From Candidatus Gastranaerophilales bacterium (GTDB taxonomy: Bacteria > Cyanobacteriota > Vampirovibrionia > Gastranaerophilales > Gastranaerophilaceae), in the NCBI GenBank assembly GCA_947624665.1, contig CANQLK010000022.1, forward strand, positions 1 through 16,465: a stretch of DNA of 16,465 bases, read 5' to 3'. A program made the translations under genes and the position numbers. How positions within the stretch are numbered: the first letter of the stretch is position 1; the number at the start of each line of letters is the position of its first letter. The notes beneath the pieces were generated by a model, which was given only the letters and a program-made list of their open reading frames with translations, ran no database searches and was not told the origin of the DNA. This document shows, one piece after another, positions 13,830 through 16,465 of this stretch.

Positions 13830-14405
13830 ATGCACGAAATATTTGTACAAATGAGCGAGTTCTTCAAATCAATGGGGGTTACGGGTTTAGCATTAAATTC
13901 TTTTATAGAAAGCTTCTTTTTAGTACCGCCTCCTGATTTTTTGCTTATAGTAATGGACTTGGCAAATCCTGCAAAAGCATTGTTTTATGCTCTTGTTTGT
14001 ACCATTGCATCAGCTTTCGGCGGATGTATAGGTTATGCAATAGGCTACTGGGGCGGTAGACCCGCTTTTAACTGGTTTTTTAGAAAAGGCGGTAAAGAAA
14101 AGTTTGAAGCTGTTGAAAATTTATATAATAAATACGGCACTATTGCCGTATTCTTTTCGGCTTTTACGCCTATTCCGTATAAAGTTTTTACTATTGCAAG
14201 CGGTATTTTAAGTATGAATTTTTGGAAATTTATGCTTGCAAGCTTTTTTGGCAGAGGACTCAGATTTTTTATTGTAAGTATTGTTCTTATGTTATTTGGC
14301 GAAGCTATTAAACAATATATTGAAGTCGTTATTATAGCTGTTACTTTGGTTATAATTTTATTCTTTGTTATTTTGTACAAAAAAAGAAAAACGTTAATTA
14401 AATAA
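13830..14405 (+). CDS. DedA/YqaA-type (VTT domain) inner-membrane protein
   Basis: This 191-residue polytopic membrane protein belongs to the DedA/SNARE-associated superfamily. Family features are the N-terminal re-entrant-like segment ALNSFIESFFLVPPPDFLLI, the glycine-rich helix FGGCIGYAIGYWGG, and the signature FFSAFTPIPYKVFTIASG (about residues 109-126), followed by two further membrane helices and a basic KKRKTLIK end. Relatives flip polyprenyl-phosphate or phospholipids or act in membrane homeostasis; the substrate of this branch (YqaA-like) is not settled. A GGGGAG at 13815-13820 precedes the ATG by nine bases. A TAAAAT at 13794-13799 may be its -10. Monocistronic, divergent from lipM, no terminator seen after it. 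Confidence 0.92.
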   Translation: MHEIFVQMSEFFKSMGVTGLALNSFIESFFLVPPPDFLLIVMDLANPAKALFYALVCTIASAFGGCIGYAIGYWGGRPAFNWFFRKGGKEKFEAVENLYNKYGTIAVFFSAFTPIPYKVFTIASGILSMNFWKFMLASFFGRGLRFFIVSIVLMLFGEAIKQYIEVVIIAVTLVIILFFVILYKKRKTLIK

Positions 14406-14460
14406 AATTACTTGGCAATTATTTTACATTCAACAAATAGATTGGGTTTGACAGCTATTG

Positions 14461-14478
14461 CAAAATTTAAAAATTTTG
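14461..14478 (+). repeat. Near-perfect palindrome before a ribosome site
   Basis: CAAAATTT and AAATTTTG are 8-bp inverted arms around a central AA, ending just before GGGG at 14480. A TTGACA lies at 14448-14453, but no convincing -10 follows at normal spacing. It could be an operator or a hairpin masking the ribosome site. Confidence 0.4.
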
Positions 14479-14617
14479 TGGGGAATTTATGGTTTCTCAT
14501 ACCAAACTTTTTAGGATTTCCCATATCTGCTTGCTGATTTTAGCAACAGTTAAACATATATGTATTGCCAAAAACTATAATTTATGCTCTTATTTATATA
14601 TTAATTTACAGGTGTTT

Positions 14618-15185
14618 ATGATTAAAAAAATTTTAATTATTTGTTTGATTTTCATAGTTTTAATAGGGGCTGTCATTTTGTATTGTTTTTGCAGAAAAGA
14701 ACCTGTTAAACACGTAAATTTTTATATTACAAAATTATATGGGGCTGACCTTTTATGTTTTTCAGAGGATGATTGTTACTATGTTGAACCTCATTCTGAA
14801 ATAGTTAACTGATACATATAGAGTTAATTTAATATATGATAGAGATCTTTATGATGAATTTGGGTTTTATAGTAAATGTCCTTACGATGAGGGCAATATT
14901 TCTCATATAATATTCTCAATTAAATATATTCCTTCTAAGCAAGTTTTTAAAGCTGAATATATTGGATTTATGTCTTCTATAAATATTACTGATAAACAAA
15001 AAGGCTATATTAAAAAATTATTGAATATGTATTTTACTAAAGATACAAATTTTATTCCGGAGTTAAAAGACTATCTTGAATATTTTAATGAAGATGCTAT
15101 ACAAACATTTAACTCTCCTCATGGTTTTGACTATGATATAGAAATTACATACTTAATAAAAAGATATCTTTCCTCAATATCTTAA
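14618..15185 (+). pseudogene. Membrane-anchored protein split by a frameshift
   Basis: The first part starts at ATG 14618 (MIKKILIICLIFIVLIGAVILYC, a membrane anchor, then a soluble part to EPHSEIVN) and stops at TGA 14810-14812. The frame can also start at ATG 14489, which has a better ribosome site (GGGG) and would add 43 residues with another hydrophobic stretch. The neighbouring frame is open from 14805 to the TAA at 15185 and reads on naturally as DTYRVNLIYDRDLYDEFGFY and so on to YLIKRYLSSIS. Removing one base near 14810 joins both parts into about 188 residues. No family recognised. The best reading is one gene broken by a +1 insertion, or a sequencing error. Its 3' end overlaps the M23 remnant on the other strand by 12 bases. 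Confidence 0.68.
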
Positions 15186-15515
15186 TTCGGATATAAATTT
15201 TGCAGGGTCTTCGGCTTTTCCCTGATATTTACCTATTCGAATTGTTAAATGCAAATGCGGACCTTTAGACGTCCCTTCATTGCCTGATTTTGCAATAACA
15301 TCTCCTTGTTTAACAATATTTCCTTTTTTAATTTTAGGATATAATATATGTCCATATTCACTTGTATATATTTTTCCATTTATTTTGTGTTCCAGTACAA
15401 CAAAATATCCATAACCATTTGCACTCCTCGATTCTACTACAATTCCATCTGCAATTGCTTTAACAGGGGTTCCGATTGATACTGCTATATCAATTCCGTT
15501 ATGATCAATCTTTTT
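15174..15515 (-). pseudogene. M23 (LytM) peptidase domain remnant without a start
   Basis: The frame reads KKIDHNGIDIAVSIGTPV, continues through IADGIVVES and KKGNIVKQGDVIAKSG, and ends with GPHLHLTIRIG before LRY and TGA. The zinc ligands of an M23 murein endopeptidase are all present: H and D in HNGID, and the last H of HLH. But the domain begins at a stop codon (TAA 15516-15518) in an A-rich run, and no ATG, GTG or TTG with a ribosome site precedes it. A neighbouring frame adds only about 14 residues (starting NCKLEVTRAIK) before another stop. So the gene is N-terminally truncated, about 113 residues, and probably not translated. An assembly indel in the A-run would extend it only slightly. 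It lies directly after the small membrane protein. Confidence 0.8.
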
Positions 15516-15561
15516 TTATTTTTTATTGCTCTTGTAACTTCCAACTTGCAATTAAATTATA

Positions 15562-15870
15562 TTAGAATACAAAATATAACCCAAAAAGGAGCATACAATG
15601 TTGCACAAAAGCAAGATATAATACAAAAATTATATTTAATATTATCTTTATTATATTAAATATAACTGTATTTGTTTCATTTTGATATATATTGGTAACT
15701 TTATTAATTAAAATTGTTAATATTGCCGGAATAAATATGATTAAAAGAATTAAAATTCCATCTTTTTGTATCCAAATCTTATTATAATCTAGTTTATAAA
15801 AATAAATTATATTTTGTATTAATAACATTAAAGCAAATATTATATATACAACAACATTTTTTCTAAACAT
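15562..15870 (-). CDS. Small multi-pass membrane protein, possible immunity protein
   Basis: This 102-residue hydrophobic protein has about three to four membrane helices: NVVVYIIFALMLLIQNIIYF, GILILLIIFIPAILTILI and a long C-terminal hydrophobic region (ILNIIFVLYLAFVQHCMLLF). A short KVTNIYQNETNT loop lies between. No family recognised. The ATG overlaps the stop codon of the upstream DxYDF-motif fragment (TAATG), and AAAGG lies upstream, so the pair were evidently co-translated. Small membrane proteins coupled right behind a toxin C-terminus are commonly immunity proteins against membrane- or envelope-acting toxins, which is the reason for the suggestion. That role is inference. Confidence 0.6.
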   Translation of the reverse strand: MFRKNVVVYIIFALMLLIQNIIYFYKLDYNKIWIQKDGILILLIIFIPAILTILINKVTNIYQNETNTVIFNIIKIILNIIFVLYLAFVQHCMLLFGLYFVF

Positions 15871-16190
15871 TATTTCATATCCTTTAACGTATTTTTAGGT
15901 ATTATAACATGATACATTATAAAGTAAGGTTTTATTTTCCCCTGTTCTTGTAATTTCCGACCTGCTTGCACTAATTTACTTTTGCTGTTTTTATTAAAAT
16001 CATAAACATCTGTTACCAACAATTCTACATCTCCGTTTTTTCTATATTTCATCTGTTTTATATCAACCGAACCTAAAGCATTGCCCCAATTTTTATCTTT
16101 AAATCTAATACTTCCATTAACAGATATATTATTTTTTAGTTTTTTTTCAGAATTTTTCTTAAATTCATTAAAATCAGGATGTTTACTCGG
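15870..16190 (-). pseudogene. Start-less C-terminal fragment with DxYDF motif (toxin-tail-like)
   Basis: The frame is open for 106 residues from just after a stop at 16191-16193 to TAA 15870-15872, but has no start codon until ATG 16052 (60 residues, no ribosome site). The residues before that methionine (HPDFNEFKKNSEKKLKNN, then SIRFKDKNWGNALGSVDIKQ) read as normal protein, so the real gene began further upstream and is truncated or frameshifted. The tail holds VELLVTDVYDFNKNSKSKL and KPYFIMYHVIIPK. D-x-Y-D-F is reminiscent of tails of some secreted toxins (colicin-M-like proteins share D-x-Y-D), but the following conserved arginine is not at the expected place. It is translationally coupled to a small membrane protein. 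Not identified with confidence. Confidence 0.6.
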
Positions 16191-16309
16191 TTACGTTCAT
16201 ATGTAAATAACTGTAAAATATTATAAAAATAATTGCGTTTTCTTGTAAGTTTAAATTTGGAATATGAAAAATTCATTAATTGGAAAATTATCATTACACC
16301 CTCAACCTA

Positions 16310-16338
16310 TTGTTTTTTTATTTACAGATAATTATAAT
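16310..16338 (+). promoter_or_regulatory. Promoter for the window-end gene, leaderless type
   Basis: TTGTTT (16310-16315), a 17-base spacer and TATAAT (16333-16338), then seven bases and the ATG at 16346. No Shine-Dalgarno is present. The predicted start is at 16345, one base before the ATG. Confidence 0.65.
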
Positions 16339-16343
16339 TATCT
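16326..16343. repeat. 18-bp perfect palindrome over a -10 box
   Basis: AGATAATTATAATTATCT is identical to its own reverse complement, and the TATAAT lies at its centre. A dimeric repressor bound here would block the promoter, so it is a candidate operator; AT-rich chance cannot be excluded. Confidence 0.6.
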
Positions 16344-16345
16344 CT

Positions 16346-16465
16346 ATGAAAAAGCTTTTTATTATATTAATAGTCATATTCTCAATAATTTTAATATTTT
16401 TAAGTATATTTTTTTATAAACGTAATAATGAAATATGCGGATATAAAAAATATGAAACCGTAACT
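16346..16465 (+). CDS. Membrane-anchored protein, 5' part (runs off the window)
   Basis: Forty residues are visible, beginning MKKLFIILIVIFSIILIFL, a strong N-terminal membrane anchor or signal peptide, then FFYKRNNEICGYKKYETVT to the window end. The layout matches the broken gene at 14618: short basic start, one hydrophobic helix, then a soluble extracytoplasmic part. The two may be related accessory proteins. No lipobox is clear. No ribosome site; translation probably begins on a leaderless transcript. The gene is divergent from the toxin-tail-like fragment. Family unknown. Confidence 0.6.
   Translation, partial: MKKLFIILIVIFSIILIFLSIFFYKRNNEICGYKKYETVT

Noticed and set aside
14045..14380. 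Minus-strand open frame opposite the DedA-family gene
   Set aside because: It is the antisense shadow of a membrane-protein gene; the composition is typical of such shadows.
15870..16190. Colicin-M-type active site
   Set aside because: D-x-Y-D is present, but the arginine expected about ten residues after the first aspartate is not, and the N-terminal domains are missing. Kept only as a loose resemblance.
1..16465. CRISPR arrays, tRNA/rRNA genes, transposases
   Set aside because: No regularly spaced direct repeats, cloverleaf sequences, rRNA segments or transposase motifs were seen on either strand.

Overview
This is an AT-rich, densely packed bacterial chromosome segment. My best guess for the source is a gut-type, non-photosynthetic cyanobacterial relative (Gastranaerophilales / Melainabacteria). 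This rests on the very low G+C, a FliA/WhiG-type sigma factor with no flagellar genes nearby, a tandem active/inactive M16 peptidase pair, and lineage-style small proteins. It is recollection-based inference of moderate confidence; a low-G+C Firmicutes-like host cannot be excluded from sequence alone. No rRNA, tRNA, CRISPR array or intact insertion sequence is visible.

Layout. Positions 1-2121 (+) hold the 3' part of a GlcD-like FAD oxidase, cutA, and an HExxH metalloprotein that may use a non-AUG start. They end at a bidirectional terminator (2155-2185). Facing them on the minus strand are a ferredoxin-NADP reductase-like flavoprotein and a 59-residue four-cysteine protein, whose stop codon sits in the terminator loop. 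Positions 3325-4254 (-) hold a radical SAM protein with a twin-arginine-like N-terminus and a leaderless-type promoter. Positions 4346-5162 (+) are the rplU-rpmA ribosomal operon with promoter, leader and terminator. Positions 5186-7877 (+) hold a second radical SAM protein, a GNAT-like protein with its own strong promoter, and the sigma factor.

Positions 7867-12548 (-) hold a four-gene run: an active M16 peptidase, an inactive M16 partner, a large TPR protein and a YbgC-type thioesterase. A promoter lies upstream of 12548, and the TPR and thioesterase genes are joined by a TAATG overlap. Positions 12696-14405 hold an unrecognised 135-residue protein (+), a LipM-like octanoyltransferase (-) with a leaderless-type promoter, and a DedA/VTT membrane protein (+).

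Positions 14406-16465 look like an accessory, decaying region. They contain a membrane-anchored gene broken by a frameshift, a start-less M23 peptidase remnant, a small multi-pass membrane protein coupled to a start-less protein tail with a DxYDF motif, and the beginning of another membrane-anchored gene behind an 18-bp perfect palindrome. The arrangement resembles the debris of a toxin-immunity (polymorphic toxin) locus, but this is inference.

Two themes recur. Several genes lack a Shine-Dalgarno sequence and instead have a -10 box 6-7 bases before the ATG, as expected for leaderless mRNAs. Three convergent gene pairs overlap by 11-12 bases with no terminator between them.
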